The position numbers and the translations under genes are program-made. This document shows positions 1-7,705 of a stretch of DNA of 64,000 bases, one piece after another. Source of the DNA: Runella zeae DSM 19591 (lineage in GTDB: Bacteria > Bacteroidota > Bacteroidia > Cytophagales > Spirosomataceae); the NCBI RefSeq assembly GCF_000423565.1, contig NZ_KE384036.1, positions 186,001 through 250,000 on the forward strand. Reading direction: 5' to 3'. Under the pieces are notes generated by a model that worked only from the letters and a program-made list of their open reading frames with translations, had not been told where the DNA came from and ran no database searches. Each line of letters begins with the position of its first letter. The first letter of the stretch is position 1.

Positions 1-1
1 G

Positions 2-487
2 GTAGGAATCATCATGGGTAGTATTTCTGACCTAAAAGTCATGCAAGAAGCTGCCGACATTTTAAAAGAATTTGGAATCGATTACGAGATTGATATAGTT
101 TCAGCCCACCGTACTCCCGAAAAGATGGTCGAATATGGCAAAAGCGCCCGTTTGAGAGGATTAAAGGTCATTATTGCTGGAGCAGGTGGCGCAGCTCATT
201 TGCCCGGAATGGTGGCGTCACTCACGACCTTGCCCGTCATTGGCGTACCGGTCAAAAGTAGCAATTCTATTGATGGCTGGGATTCGGTATTGTCTATATT
301 ACAAATGCCCTCTGGTGTACCCGTAGCCACGGTAGCCCTCAATGGAGCACGCAACGCCGGTATTCTAGCCGCCCAAATCATTGGGTCGTCCGATGAGAAA
401 GTAGCAGATACTTTATTTGCTTACAAAGAATCTCTCAAAGTCAAAGTCGAAGAAATGAGTGCGGAAGCCCAAAAATATCGGGCATAA
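2..487 (+). CDS. purE: N5-carboxyaminoimidazole ribonucleotide mutase, 5' end outside the window
   Basis: This cytoplasmic enzyme of de novo purine synthesis moves the carboxyl group of N5-CAIR to C4 to give CAIR. The reading frame is open through the first bases of the window (V-G-I-I before M-G-S), which is the usual PurE N-terminus, so the gene starts upstream of position 1 and the ATG at 14 is internal. Visible family motifs are GSISDLKVM (substrate phosphate loop), SAHRTPE and [12 protein letters not shown], followed by PVIGVPV and the [12 protein letters not shown] segment. The length from the ATG is 157 aa against about 160 for the family, so only a few residues are missing. No purK is visible downstream; it may lie before the window. 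Confidence 0.95.
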   Translation, partial: VGIIMGSISDLKVMQEAADILKEFGIDYEIDIVSAHRTPEKMVEYGKSARLRGLKVIIAGAGGAAHLPGMVASLTTLPVIGVPVKSSNSIDGWDSVLSILQMPSGVPVATVALNGARNAGILAAQIIGSSDEKVADTLFAYKESLKVKVEEMSAEAQKYRA

Positions 488-583
488 ATTTTTGTTTATT
501 TCATTAAAACAATCTGAGTAATATCTTTATGAGAGAATAAGAATCTTACTCAACGCATCATTGTAAATTTCATTTAAAAGAAA

Positions 584-1294
584 ATGTCAGAAAACGAAAA
601 TAGAAATCGTCGTCCCGAAGAATCTTCAAAATTGCCCTACCTCTCGTTAGGCGTATTAGTATTGATGATTGCAGGATTGTTGTACGTAGGTTATGAATAT
701 ATCGCCGACGATGCCGCCGATGTTGATCAGTTACTCAACACACCACTTGATACCACAGGTCGGGAATTGCAGCCCATTCCTAACAACGATGGTCAGCTCG
801 CTCAGCCTCCTGCTACTACCGAAGCATCAGAGGAAACTTCGTCCGAAACGCTACCTCCTCCTCCAAAAGAAGAAGAAATAGCTACCAAAACCCCACGACC
901 TGATCTCGAAGAAGAAACCTCAAAACCTACTGAAACCAAACCGGTAGAAGAGCCCAAAAAAGTAGTAGTAGACCCAGGAGGGGTGGAAATTACCCATACG
1001 GTACAAGCAGGAGAGACTTTTTATGGTATTGCTAATCGCTATAATATCAAAAGCAATACCCTGAAGGGACTTAATCCTAGCATTCAAGATGAAAGCAAAG
1101 ATGTAAAGTCGGGCGTAACGCGCATCAAAATACGCGTGCAAGCTATTCACACGGTAGGTCCCGGAGATATTTTACGCGTAGTAGCTGACAAATACGGCAT
1201 CTCAGTGCAGCAGTTGATGGCTGCCAACAAAAAGACTAAAAATTTTGCCGAACGTGGTGAAAAGCTAATCATCCCATTTCCTGAAAAAAAATAG
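584..1294 (+). CDS. Membrane-anchored LysM domain protein
   Basis: This 236-aa protein has a charged N-terminus, one transmembrane helix at about residues 17-38 and then a Pro/Glu/Thr-rich linker (about 60-130). Two LysM modules follow: HTVQAGETFYGIANRY at about 137, and HTVGPGDILRVVADKYGIS at about 188, ending in LIIPFP. LysM domains bind N-acetylglucosamine chains of peptidoglycan, so the likely topology is an inner-membrane anchor with the LysM modules reaching into the periplasmic wall. No catalytic domain is present, so it is a structural or recruiting protein rather than a hydrolase. The low-complexity linker fits a periplasm-spanning tether. It is transcribed alone and ends at a clear terminator. 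The function beyond wall binding is unknown. Confidence 0.8.
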   Translation: MSENENRNRRPEESSKLPYLSLGVLVLMIAGLLYVGYEYIADDAADVDQLLNTPLDTTGRELQPIPNNDGQLAQPPATTEASEETSSETLPPPPKEEEIATKTPRPDLEEETSKPTETKPVEEPKKVVVDPGGVEITHTVQAGETFYGIANRYNIKSNTLKGLNPSIQDESKDVKSGVTRIKIRVQAIHTVGPGDILRVVADKYGISVQQLMAANKKTKNFAERGEKLIIPFPEKK

Positions 1295-1317
1295 CTTTCA
1301 TTACACCGCACGCTTTG

Positions 1318-1350
1318 AGCCTACGTTTGCATTAAGCGTAGGCTTTTTTT
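1318..1350 (+). terminator. Rho-independent terminator after the LysM gene
   Basis: The 8-bp arms AGCCTACG and CGTAGGCT enclose an 11-nt loop and are followed by seven T residues on the plus strand, 24 bases after the LysM stop codon. Confidence 0.85.
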
Positions 1351-1365
1351 GCAAAACCTCAATTC

Positions 1366-2184
1366 TCAACTTACCTGAGCGAGTCTTTCTTTCCTCCCAA
1401 AAAACTCCGAAATCGTAGGCTCAGCTACTTCTTTTACTTCTTGTTCGTTGTAATACACCAAGTGCCATTCCCCTTCCTCATCTTCTACCAAGGCACTCAG
1501 CGATTCTACCCAATCACCAGAGTTCATATAAAGCAAGTCCCCAATTTGTCGAATTGCGGGCTGATGAATATGCCCACATATCACCCCGTCGCAGTTACGA
1601 GATTTGGCTAGCTCGGTCAGTTTTTCCTCAAAATCTGAGATATAGCTCACCGCCGCTTTTACGCGCTGCTTTACCACCTGCGACAATGAATAGTAGGACA
1701 ACCCTCGCCAAGTACGATAGTGATTGTATAACTTATTGACCCACAACAAAAATGTATAACCCATATCCCCCAGATACGCTATCCATTTCATATTAGTAGT
1801 AATACTATCAAACACATCCCCATGCGTGACATAAAAACGCTTGTCTTTTGATTTGAGAACGTAATCTTTCCGAATCTGAAACTGTTTGCCTAATTTGAGA
1901 GGCATGATTTGATCCATAAAATCATCATGATTACCACGTAAATAAATTACTTTGGTATCATATTCGTCCATCATTTTCAATACTGTTTTGAAAAAAGCAG
2001 TATGCTTCTTTTTCCAAGCGCCATATTTCTTAAGCTGCCAGCCGTCGATGATGTCACCGTTCAGAATTAGCTTGCGACATTTATAGTGTTTGAGAAAATT
2101 GGTTACTTCTTTGGCCTTGGAACCGCCCGTCCCCAAGTGCAAATCTGAAATAACGATTGTCCGAAAATGTGTTGTGTTTTTCAT
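1366..2184 (-). CDS. UDP-2,3-diacylglucosamine diphosphatase-like metallophosphoesterase
   Basis: This is a calcineurin-like phosphoesterase of 272 aa. All metal-binding blocks are visible: SDLHLG near the start, NGDIIDGW, RGNHDD, THGD and CGHIHQP. The order and spacing match the LpxH-related family that cleaves UDP-2,3-diacylglucosamine to lipid X in lipid A synthesis. Many Bacteroidota encode several paralogues of this family, so a role in lipid A assembly is likely but not certain. There is no signal peptide, so it acts in the cytoplasm or at the inner face of the membrane. It is convergent with the LysM gene and divergent from the acyltransferase gene, so it is probably monocistronic. Confidence 0.8.
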   Translation of the reverse strand: MKNTTHFRTIVISDLHLGTGGSKAKEVTNFLKHYKCRKLILNGDIIDGWQLKKYGAWKKKHTAFFKTVLKMMDEYDTKVIYLRGNHDDFMDQIMPLKLGKQFQIRKDYVLKSKDKRFYVTHGDVFDSITTNMKWIAYLGDMGYTFLLWVNKLYNHYRTWRGLSYYSLSQVVKQRVKAAVSYISDFEEKLTELAKSRNCDGVICGHIHQPAIRQIGDLLYMNSGDWVESLSALVEDEEGEWHLVYYNEQEVKEVAEPTISEFFGRKERLAQVS

Positions 2185-2370
2185 GCTATCAAAAAAAATA
2201 CATTTCTTTTACTTATTCATTTTCAAGGATTTATCGTTTTGCTAATTTTTAAAATAGCTAGTAATATTTTGATAACACTACCTATATCAGGAACTTTAGC
2301 GACCAAAACATCATTAAATATTTACTCAAAAGAGACATTCATGATAATGCCTCATAAATCTGATTATTGA

Positions 2371-3003
2371 ATGGAAAATCCCGTATTAATTTTTGGTGCC
2401 ACTGGCTTAGGCTTAGTCGCGTTAGATATTTTTCAAAGAAACAATGTAGTCGTCTATGGCCTTCTCGACGACAATACCTCTTTACACAATACCGAAATAG
2501 ACCAATACCTCGTGTTAGGCAGTACCGATGACGACGGTTTTTTGAAGTTGATTGGAAAAAAATGTGAAGCTTTTGTGGCCGTTGAAGAGCGTTCTTTACG
2601 ACGCAATCTGGTAGAGATGCTCAACGATCGCCGTCATATCATGCCCGTCAATGCCATTCATGACACAGCGGTTGTTTCGACTTTAGCGGAAATCGGGCAT
2701 GGTAACCTTATTGCAGCCCGCGCCGTCGTCAATGTAAAAGCAAGCATTGGTCATCATAACCTCATTCAGTCGGGGGCTATAGTAGACCACGGAGCTACCA
2801 TTGGAGATTATGTAAACATCGGCGCAGGAAGCGTCATTGGAAGCGGGGTCATCGTCGAAAACGACGCCTTCATTGGGGCAGGGGCAACCTTGATTGCAGG
2901 CGTTAAAATCGGGCAAGGTGCCAGCGTAGGTGCAGGGTCAGTAGTAGTCGAAAACGTACCTGCCGGCGGCAGGGTATTTGGCAATCCTGCGCAGAAGGTG
3001 TAG
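2371..3003 (+). CDS. PglD/NeuD-family sugar O- or N-acyltransferase
   Basis: This 210-aa protein has an N-terminal Rossmann-like sugar-nucleotide binding part (VLIFGATGLGLVALDIF, then GLLDDN) and a C-terminal left-handed beta helix. The helix is built from hexapeptide repeats between about residues 105 and 195 (IGHGNLI, IGHHNLI, IGDYVNI, IGSGVIV, IGAGATL, IGQGASV). The usual catalytic His is present in AIVDHGATIGD, and the end GNPAQ is typical. Relatives transfer acetyl groups from acetyl-CoA to UDP-linked amino sugars or sialic acid for surface glycans. No glycan cluster adjoins it, so the substrate cannot be named. The start at 2371 follows directly after a TGA and begins with the conserved hydrophobic strand. 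Confidence 0.85.
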   Translation: MENPVLIFGATGLGLVALDIFQRNNVVVYGLLDDNTSLHNTEIDQYLVLGSTDDDGFLKLIGKKCEAFVAVEERSLRRNLVEMLNDRRHIMPVNAIHDTAVVSTLAEIGHGNLIAARAVVNVKASIGHHNLIQSGAIVDHGATIGDYVNIGAGSVIGSGVIVENDAFIGAGATLIAGVKIGQGASVGAGSVVVENVPAGGRVFGNPAQKV

Positions 3004-3027
3004 GATATTCTTATATAGATTGTTGTT

Positions 3028-3070
3028 ATACAAAAAGCAGCTCTAAAAGGGTTGCTTTTTGTATTTTTAT
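3028..3070. terminator. Bidirectional-looking terminator between convergent genes
   Basis: The 12-bp arms ATACAAAAAGCA and TGCTTTTTGTAT enclose a 13-nt loop, with T-rich sequence on the plus-strand side and an A-rich left arm that also gives Ts on the minus strand. It lies between the ends of the acyltransferase gene and recF. Confidence 0.8.
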
Positions 3071-3100
3071 TGAAGTCCATTCAAAGTACTATTTCAACGA

Positions 3101-4195
3101 CTAGTATCCTATTCTAAAAAACTTTACATCTATGCGCTTTCCTTTAAGAATATCCTCCGTCCGTTCAGGGCGGGCATCAGTCAAAAAAACTTGTCCAAAG
3201 GTATTGTCTTCTATCAGTTGGATAAGTTTCTGGATGCGTCGGTCATCCAATTTGTCAAAAATATCATCAAGTAGCAGCAAAGGCTTCATCTCTTTTTCGA
3301 CCGCAATACAGTCAAATTGAGCCAATTTCAAGGCCAACACAAAAGACTTTTGCTGTCCTTGTGAACCAAACTTTCGCAGGGCGACGCCATCCATTTCAAA
3401 CAAAAAATCGTCTTTATGAATACCCATCAGGGTACGTTGTAGCTGCAAATCCCGCTGCCGGTGCTGCCTAAACTTATCCCTAAAACTTAGGTCTTCGACT
3501 TCTGATTCATATTTAATTGTAATAGCTTCGCGGCTCTCCCCCAAAAACGCATAGTATCGCTGCACTAGCGGCTCAAACTCCACTAAAAACCGCTGACGGC
3601 GTTCATAAATACGATTGGCAAGCCCAACAAGTGCTTCATCATAGGTATCCAACAATACATCGTCAAATTGTTGTCGCTCCGCAAAAATTTTGAGAATGCT
3701 ATTTCGCTGTGCAAGGGTTTTGTTATACTGTAATAAATCTTGCAAATAAAAAGAATCCAATTGGGACAATACCCCGTCAAAAAAACGGCGGCGCTCTTCG
3801 CTTCCCTCTCTAACGAGATCAGTGTCGTTTGGAGCTACTAATACGATAGGAAACTCCCCTATATGATCACTGATACGCTCATAGGTTTTTTTGTCTGAAA
3901 GTATTACTTTTCGCTGCCCACGCTGTAAACTACAGGTAATCTGAACTGTCTTGGCTCCTTTCTTAAAGATACCGTCTACCATCAAAAAATCGGCATGGTG
4001 CTGAATACTCAAAACATCCTGTACCTGAAAAGCGCTTTTGGTAAGTCCTAACCAATAAATCGCATCTAATAAATTGGTCTTACCGCTACCGTTTTCCCCT
4101 ACGAAGCAATTGAGACGCGGAGAAAACTCAAAAGTCCCCTCTTCATAGTTCTTAAAAAACGACAATTGGAGTTTTTCTAGGTATAGCTGTGGCAT
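3101..4195 (-). CDS. recF: DNA replication and repair protein RecF
   Basis: RecF is an SMC-like ATPase that helps load RecA at single-strand gaps with RecOR. The 364-aa length is normal. Visible parts are the N-terminal strand LEKLQLSFFKNYEEGTFEF, the Walker A GENGSGKTNLLDAIYW at about residues 34-49, the signature region FGSQGQQKSFVLALKLAQF and the Walker B LLLLDDIFDKLDD, followed by QVFLTDARPERT. In many bacteria recF sits with dnaA-dnaN-gyrB, but here it is alone, which is common in Bacteroidota. A clear -7 element sits about 30 bases upstream of the ATG. Its start is close to the divergent pdhA promoter region. Confidence 0.97.
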   Translation of the reverse strand: MPQLYLEKLQLSFFKNYEEGTFEFSPRLNCFVGENGSGKTNLLDAIYWLGLTKSAFQVQDVLSIQHHADFLMVDGIFKKGAKTVQITCSLQRGQRKVILSDKKTYERISDHIGEFPIVLVAPNDTDLVREGSEERRRFFDGVLSQLDSFYLQDLLQYNKTLAQRNSILKIFAERQQFDDVLLDTYDEALVGLANRIYERRQRFLVEFEPLVQRYYAFLGESREAITIKYESEVEDLSFRDKFRQHRQRDLQLQRTLMGIHKDDFLFEMDGVALRKFGSQGQQKSFVLALKLAQFDCIAVEKEMKPLLLLDDIFDKLDDRRIQKLIQLIEDNTFGQVFLTDARPERTEDILKGKRIDVKFFRIGY

Positions 4196-4224
4196 TGATT
4201 GGTTTTATGCTTATTTTCGCGGGG

Positions 4225-4232
4225 CAAAGATA
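4225..4232 (-). promoter_or_regulatory. Putative -7 element for recF
   Basis: The minus strand reads TATCTTTG, an exact match to the Bacteroidota -7 consensus TAnnTTTG, ending 30 bases before the recF ATG. No convincing TTG -33 box is found at 19-21 nt spacing. Confidence 0.5.
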
Positions 4233-4323
4233 AAAACATTAGACTTTGGATAAGGGTCAATTATGAGAGAAAGAATGAATGCCCCTTCTCCGAAGCCCAA
4301 CGTCACAAATCGAATTTAACACT

Positions 4324-5343
4324 ATGGCAACCAAAACCAAAGCGGCACCAGCCAAAACTACTCACCCCAAAGAAAGATATATGTACTGGTATGAGTCTAT
4401 GCTCCTTCAGCGTAAGTTTGAAGAAAAAGCAGGTCAACTCTACGGTCAACAAAAAATACGCGGATTTTGTCACCTTTATATTGGCCAAGAGGCTTGTTCT
4501 TCGGGGGGTGTCACTGCCCTCACCAAAGATGATAAATGGATTACGGCCTACCGCGACCACGGAATTCCGTTGGCATTGGGCACTGACCCCAAGGCAATCA
4601 TGGCTGAGCTTTATGGAAAAGCGACCGGTACTACCAAAGGCAAAGGAGGCTCGATGCACATCTTCGACAAAGAAAGAAATTTTGTAGGAGGCCACGGTAT
4701 TGTAGGAGCTCAAATTCCATTGGGTGCGGGAATTGCATTTGCAGAGAAGTACAACAAAACCAAAAACCTTTGTATTTGTCTTTTTGGCGACGGAGCTGTA
4801 CGCCAAGGTGCCTTGCACGAGGCCTTCAACATGGCTATGACTTGGAAACTACCAGTCATTTTTGTGGTTGAAAACAATGGATACGCCATGGGTACTTCCG
4901 TAACTCGTACTTCCAACGTGACTGACCTCTACACCATAGGTGAAGCTTACGATATGCCTTCTGAGCCAGTAGATGGCATGGACGTAGAAGCTGTACATGA
5001 AGCCGTAAGCCGCGCCGCCGAACGCGCTCGCAACGGAGAAGGCCCTACGTTTTTGGAATTCAAAACCTACCGCTATAGAGGTCACTCAATGTCTGACCCC
5101 CAAAAATACCGTACAAAAGAAGAGGTAGAAGAATACAAAAGACGTGACCCTATTGAGACTATCAAAGAAAAAATCCTCACCAATGGTATTGCCACCGAAG
5201 AAGAAATCGCGGCAATCGACGCAAAGGTGAAACAACAAGTAGAAGAGTCTGTGAAGTTTGCAGAAGAATCTCCTTGGCCTGATGCTTCTGAGATTTATAC
5301 AGATATATATTTACAAGAAGATTATCCTTTTATCAAGGATTAA
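4324..5343 (+). CDS. pdhA: Pyruvate dehydrogenase E1 component, alpha subunit
   Basis: This is the thiamine-diphosphate-binding half of E1, which decarboxylates pyruvate and passes the acetyl group to E2 lipoyl domains. The 339-aa product shows RDHGIPLALG, KGKGGSMHIF and GGHGIVGAQIPLGAG. It also has the ThDP motif that starts GDGAVRQG and ends in ENNGYAMGTS, and the phosphorylation-loop equivalent YRYRGHSMSDPQKYR. An in-frame ATG exists at 4279, but the ATG at 4324 gives the typical short Ala/Lys-rich N-terminus. The E1 beta gene is not adjacent, so beta and E2 must be encoded elsewhere, as is common in Cytophagales. A branched-chain 2-oxo acid dehydrogenase alpha subunit is the main alternative, but the sequence reads as pyruvate type. 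Confidence 0.93.
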   Translation: MATKTKAAPAKTTHPKERYMYWYESMLLQRKFEEKAGQLYGQQKIRGFCHLYIGQEACSSGGVTALTKDDKWITAYRDHGIPLALGTDPKAIMAELYGKATGTTKGKGGSMHIFDKERNFVGGHGIVGAQIPLGAGIAFAEKYNKTKNLCICLFGDGAVRQGALHEAFNMAMTWKLPVIFVVENNGYAMGTSVTRTSNVTDLYTIGEAYDMPSEPVDGMDVEAVHEAVSRAAERARNGEGPTFLEFKTYRYRGHSMSDPQKYRTKEEVEEYKRRDPIETIKEKILTNGIATEEEIAAIDAKVKQQVEESVKFAEESPWPDASEIYTDIYLQEDYPFIKD

Positions 5344-5366
5344 TTACATGCACTTGATATGTTAGG

Positions 5367-5417
5367 CGATAAGTGCAGCTTCGTCCAAGAGGCAGCGCTT
5401 ATCGTCTAAATTTTTTT
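5367..5417 (+). terminator. Hairpin with T-run between pdhA and mlaE-type gene
   Basis: CGATAAGTGC and GCGCTTATCG pair with one mismatch across an 18-nt loop and are followed by a TTTTTTT run at about 5410. It could end pdhA transcription or attenuate the following gene, whose ATG lies four bases after the T-run. Confidence 0.55.
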
Positions 5418-5420
5418 GCT

Positions 5421-6152
5421 ATGAAAACGTTAGGAAATTATTTTATTTTTTTAGGCAACCTTTTCCGTAACCGTGAAAAGTTTAAAGTTTACGTAAAGTT
5501 AGTATTAGAAGAGTGCATTGAAATCGGTATCAACTCCGTTTTTATTGTCTCGATTGTTGCCACCTTCCTTGGAGCAGTGACTTGCGTACAAACTGCCGAC
5601 AACCTCGTTAGCCCTTTTGTTCCTAACTACATTATTTCACTCATTGTACGTGATAGCAGCATTTTAGAATTTGCTCCTACGATTACGTGCGTAGTATTGT
5701 CGGGAAAAGTAGGCTCCCACATCGCTGGTGGGCTTGGCACAATGCGTATTACAGAGCAAATCGACGCACTCGAAGTAATGGGAATCAATTCGGTTTCGTA
5801 TCTGGTACTTCCCAAAATAGTAGCGGCGATAGTGACTTTTCCAATGCTCGTTATTTTATCGGGCTTTCTTTCTATTTTAGGCGGGTATTTAGCGGGAGTG
5901 GCCACCAATGTCATCTCCCCCGAAGATTACGTCACTGGACTACGATACGATTTTCGCACATTCAACATTCCTTTTGCCCTTATCAAATCGGTTGTATTTG
6001 CATTTCTGATTACTTCTATCTCTTCTTTTAAAGGATACTTTACCAGAGGCGGTGCCTTAGAAGTAGGCCAAGCTTCCACTGCTGCGGTTACTAATAGCTG
6101 CATAGCAGTGCTGATTGCGGATTATCTATTGGCTCAACTTCTATTGCTTTAG
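5421..6152 (+). CDS. mlaE: MlaE-family ABC transporter permease
   Basis: This is the permease subunit of the Mla/Mce-type phospholipid transport system, which moves lipids between the inner membrane and the periplasm. The 243-aa product has about five or six membrane segments and the family signature GTMRITEQIDALEVMGINS in the cytoplasmic loop, with SGKVGSHIAGG before it and FKGYFTRGGALEVG near the C-terminus. A GTG at 5373 is in frame, but it lies inside the upstream hairpin, so the ATG at 5421 is preferred. In most Bacteroidota the ATPase (MlaF) gene follows directly. Here the next gene is convergent, so the ATPase and MlaD partner must be elsewhere. Confidence 0.9.
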   Translation: MKTLGNYFIFLGNLFRNREKFKVYVKLVLEECIEIGINSVFIVSIVATFLGAVTCVQTADNLVSPFVPNYIISLIVRDSSILEFAPTITCVVLSGKVGSHIAGGLGTMRITEQIDALEVMGINSVSYLVLPKIVAAIVTFPMLVILSGFLSILGGYLAGVATNVISPEDYVTGLRYDFRTFNIPFALIKSVVFAFLITSISSFKGYFTRGGALEVGQASTAAVTNSCIAVLIADYLLAQLLLL

Positions 6153-6238
6153 CCCCTACCAAAATCAAAAGGCAGCTCTACAAAAGCCGCCTATCTTACT
6201 TATATGATATTACGTATCTTGGATGCTACCGTTTTAAT

Positions 6239-7468
6239 TTAAGAAAAATCAATTACTTTTTCTACCACATAAGCCTGGGTACCAAGCCACTTGGCTTCCT
6301 GACCTAGCTGCGATATTACGACGCTAAGGTTGTTTCTAAAGTCTGTAAGACAATATTTGTTGATAGCCTGCTCAATGGGGTTGGTAATAAAGGCCCCCGC
6401 TTTGGCCACAATTCCATCTACGATGATAATTTCGGGATTGAAGAGATGAATCGCAATCGAGAGCCCTTTGCCCAGCTCCATCCCGATTTCATGAAGAATA
6501 TCTATTGCAAACGAATCACCCTGCCAAGCAGCGTCAATGATCGTTTCGGCGTCGATTTTATCGGTCTCAATCACCGACAACCTAGAGATTCGTCCTTCAC
6601 CTAGTCCTTTTTTGATACGTCTTATGAGAGAAGCCGCAGAAGTAATGGTATCCAAACACCCTACTTTGCCACAATGACATAGTTCTCCATTGGGTACTAC
6701 TTGAATATGCCCAAGCTCTCCCGCAAAACCAGAAGCTCCCTGAAACACTTCCCCATTAAGAATTACTCCTAAGCCTACCCCCCAATCAATATAAATAGCC
6801 AATACGTGGTCTTTGCCTTGAGCTAGTCCAAAACGGTGCTCACCCAAAGTGGTAGCTTTGGTATCATTGATCACATACACTGGAAAACTGAAATGTTTCT
6901 CAAGCATTGTCCCAAAAGAATTCTCGCTTTGGTTGAGACTACGATAGGTAAAGTTAAAACCCTTACGAGTATCCACAAGGCCGGCTACGGCTACACCCAT
7001 TGCCATAAAATCACTATACTTGATACCAGACTCTTTCAATACCTGCTCTGTGACGTCGATGAGGTGATTGAGAAACTGCGGAGAGTCTTCAAGCTTTAGA
7101 TTAAAATCGCGCCGAAGTACTACCTCATTTTTGAGATTCATAATCAGCACTTTGGTATCGTGCGTACTTACATCTAATACAACTATGTAAAAGCGCTCGG
7201 TACTTAGGCTAAACAAGACTGGCTTACGTCCTTGTTTGGTGACGCCCGTTCCTACGGGTACAATCCACTTTTCTTCGACCATTTCTTCCACGATACTCGT
7301 GACCGAAGGCACACTGCTATGGATTACTCTCGCCATTTCGGCAATAGAGCATGTACCTGAACGATAAAGCTCAGTGAGAATACGACGTCGATGTTGACTT
7401 TTTTTATAATCAACTACTGACGTTTTAGGGAAAATATCGGCCTCAGACGATGTAGTGGAATCAAACAT
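6239..7468 (-). CDS. ROK-family transcriptional repressor
   Basis: This 409-aa protein belongs to the ROK (repressor, ORF, kinase) family. An N-terminal winged helix-turn-helix (about residues 25-85, including SIAEMARVIHSSVPSVTSIVEEMVE) is followed by the ROK sugar-binding fold. The fold contains the phosphate loop-like IDWGVGLGVILNGE, the zinc motif CHCGKVGCLDT and the GELGHIQV block. Proteins with this architecture (NagC/XylR type) bind DNA and release it when a sugar or sugar phosphate binds. It is divergent from the SusC gene with about 240 bases between, which suggests that it controls the SusC/SusD uptake genes and perhaps the following redox cluster. The ligand is unknown. Confidence 0.88.
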   Translation of the reverse strand: MFDSTTSSEADIFPKTSVVDYKKSQHRRRILTELYRSGTCSIAEMARVIHSSVPSVTSIVEEMVEEKWIVPVGTGVTKQGRKPVLFSLSTERFYIVVLDVSTHDTKVLIMNLKNEVVLRRDFNLKLEDSPQFLNHLIDVTEQVLKESGIKYSDFMAMGVAVAGLVDTRKGFNFTYRSLNQSENSFGTMLEKHFSFPVYVINDTKATTLGEHRFGLAQGKDHVLAIYIDWGVGLGVILNGEVFQGASGFAGELGHIQVVPNGELCHCGKVGCLDTITSAASLIRRIKKGLGEGRISRLSVIETDKIDAETIIDAAWQGDSFAIDILHEIGMELGKGLSIAIHLFNPEIIIVDGIVAKAGAFITNPIEQAINKYCLTDFRNNLSVVISQLGQEAKWLGTQAYVVEKVIDFS

Positions 7469-7513
7469 AATACTTCTATTAAGATTAATATACCAAATAA
7501 ATACTTATGGTTG

Positions 7514-7553
7514 GATTCATAAATGTAATATTAATTTTTTTTACAAATGAATC
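7514..7553. promoter_or_regulatory. Candidate operator in the ROK-SusC divergent region
   Basis: The inverted repeat GATTCAT (7514-7520) / ATGAATC (7547-7553) flanks an AT-rich core. It lies 46 bases upstream of the ROK start and about 150 upstream of SusC, a place where ROK repressors commonly bind. No clear TAnnTTTG promoter was found in the 7469-7705 gap. Confidence 0.3.
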
Positions 7554-7705
7554 TATTTTAAAAATATTTTTTTATTAAATTTCTTGTCCAACATTCATAA
7601 TCTATTTATTATTGTAAAATAATTCTACAAGTTTTCCAAAAATTCGTTTCATCAACTATTTTTTTCTATTTTTTTTTACTAATCCTTATAAACAATCCAT
7701 CATTT

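Noticed and set aside
4279-4323. Upstream ATG for pdhA
   Set aside because: The added 15 residues do not resemble E1 alpha N-termini, while the ATG at 4324 does.
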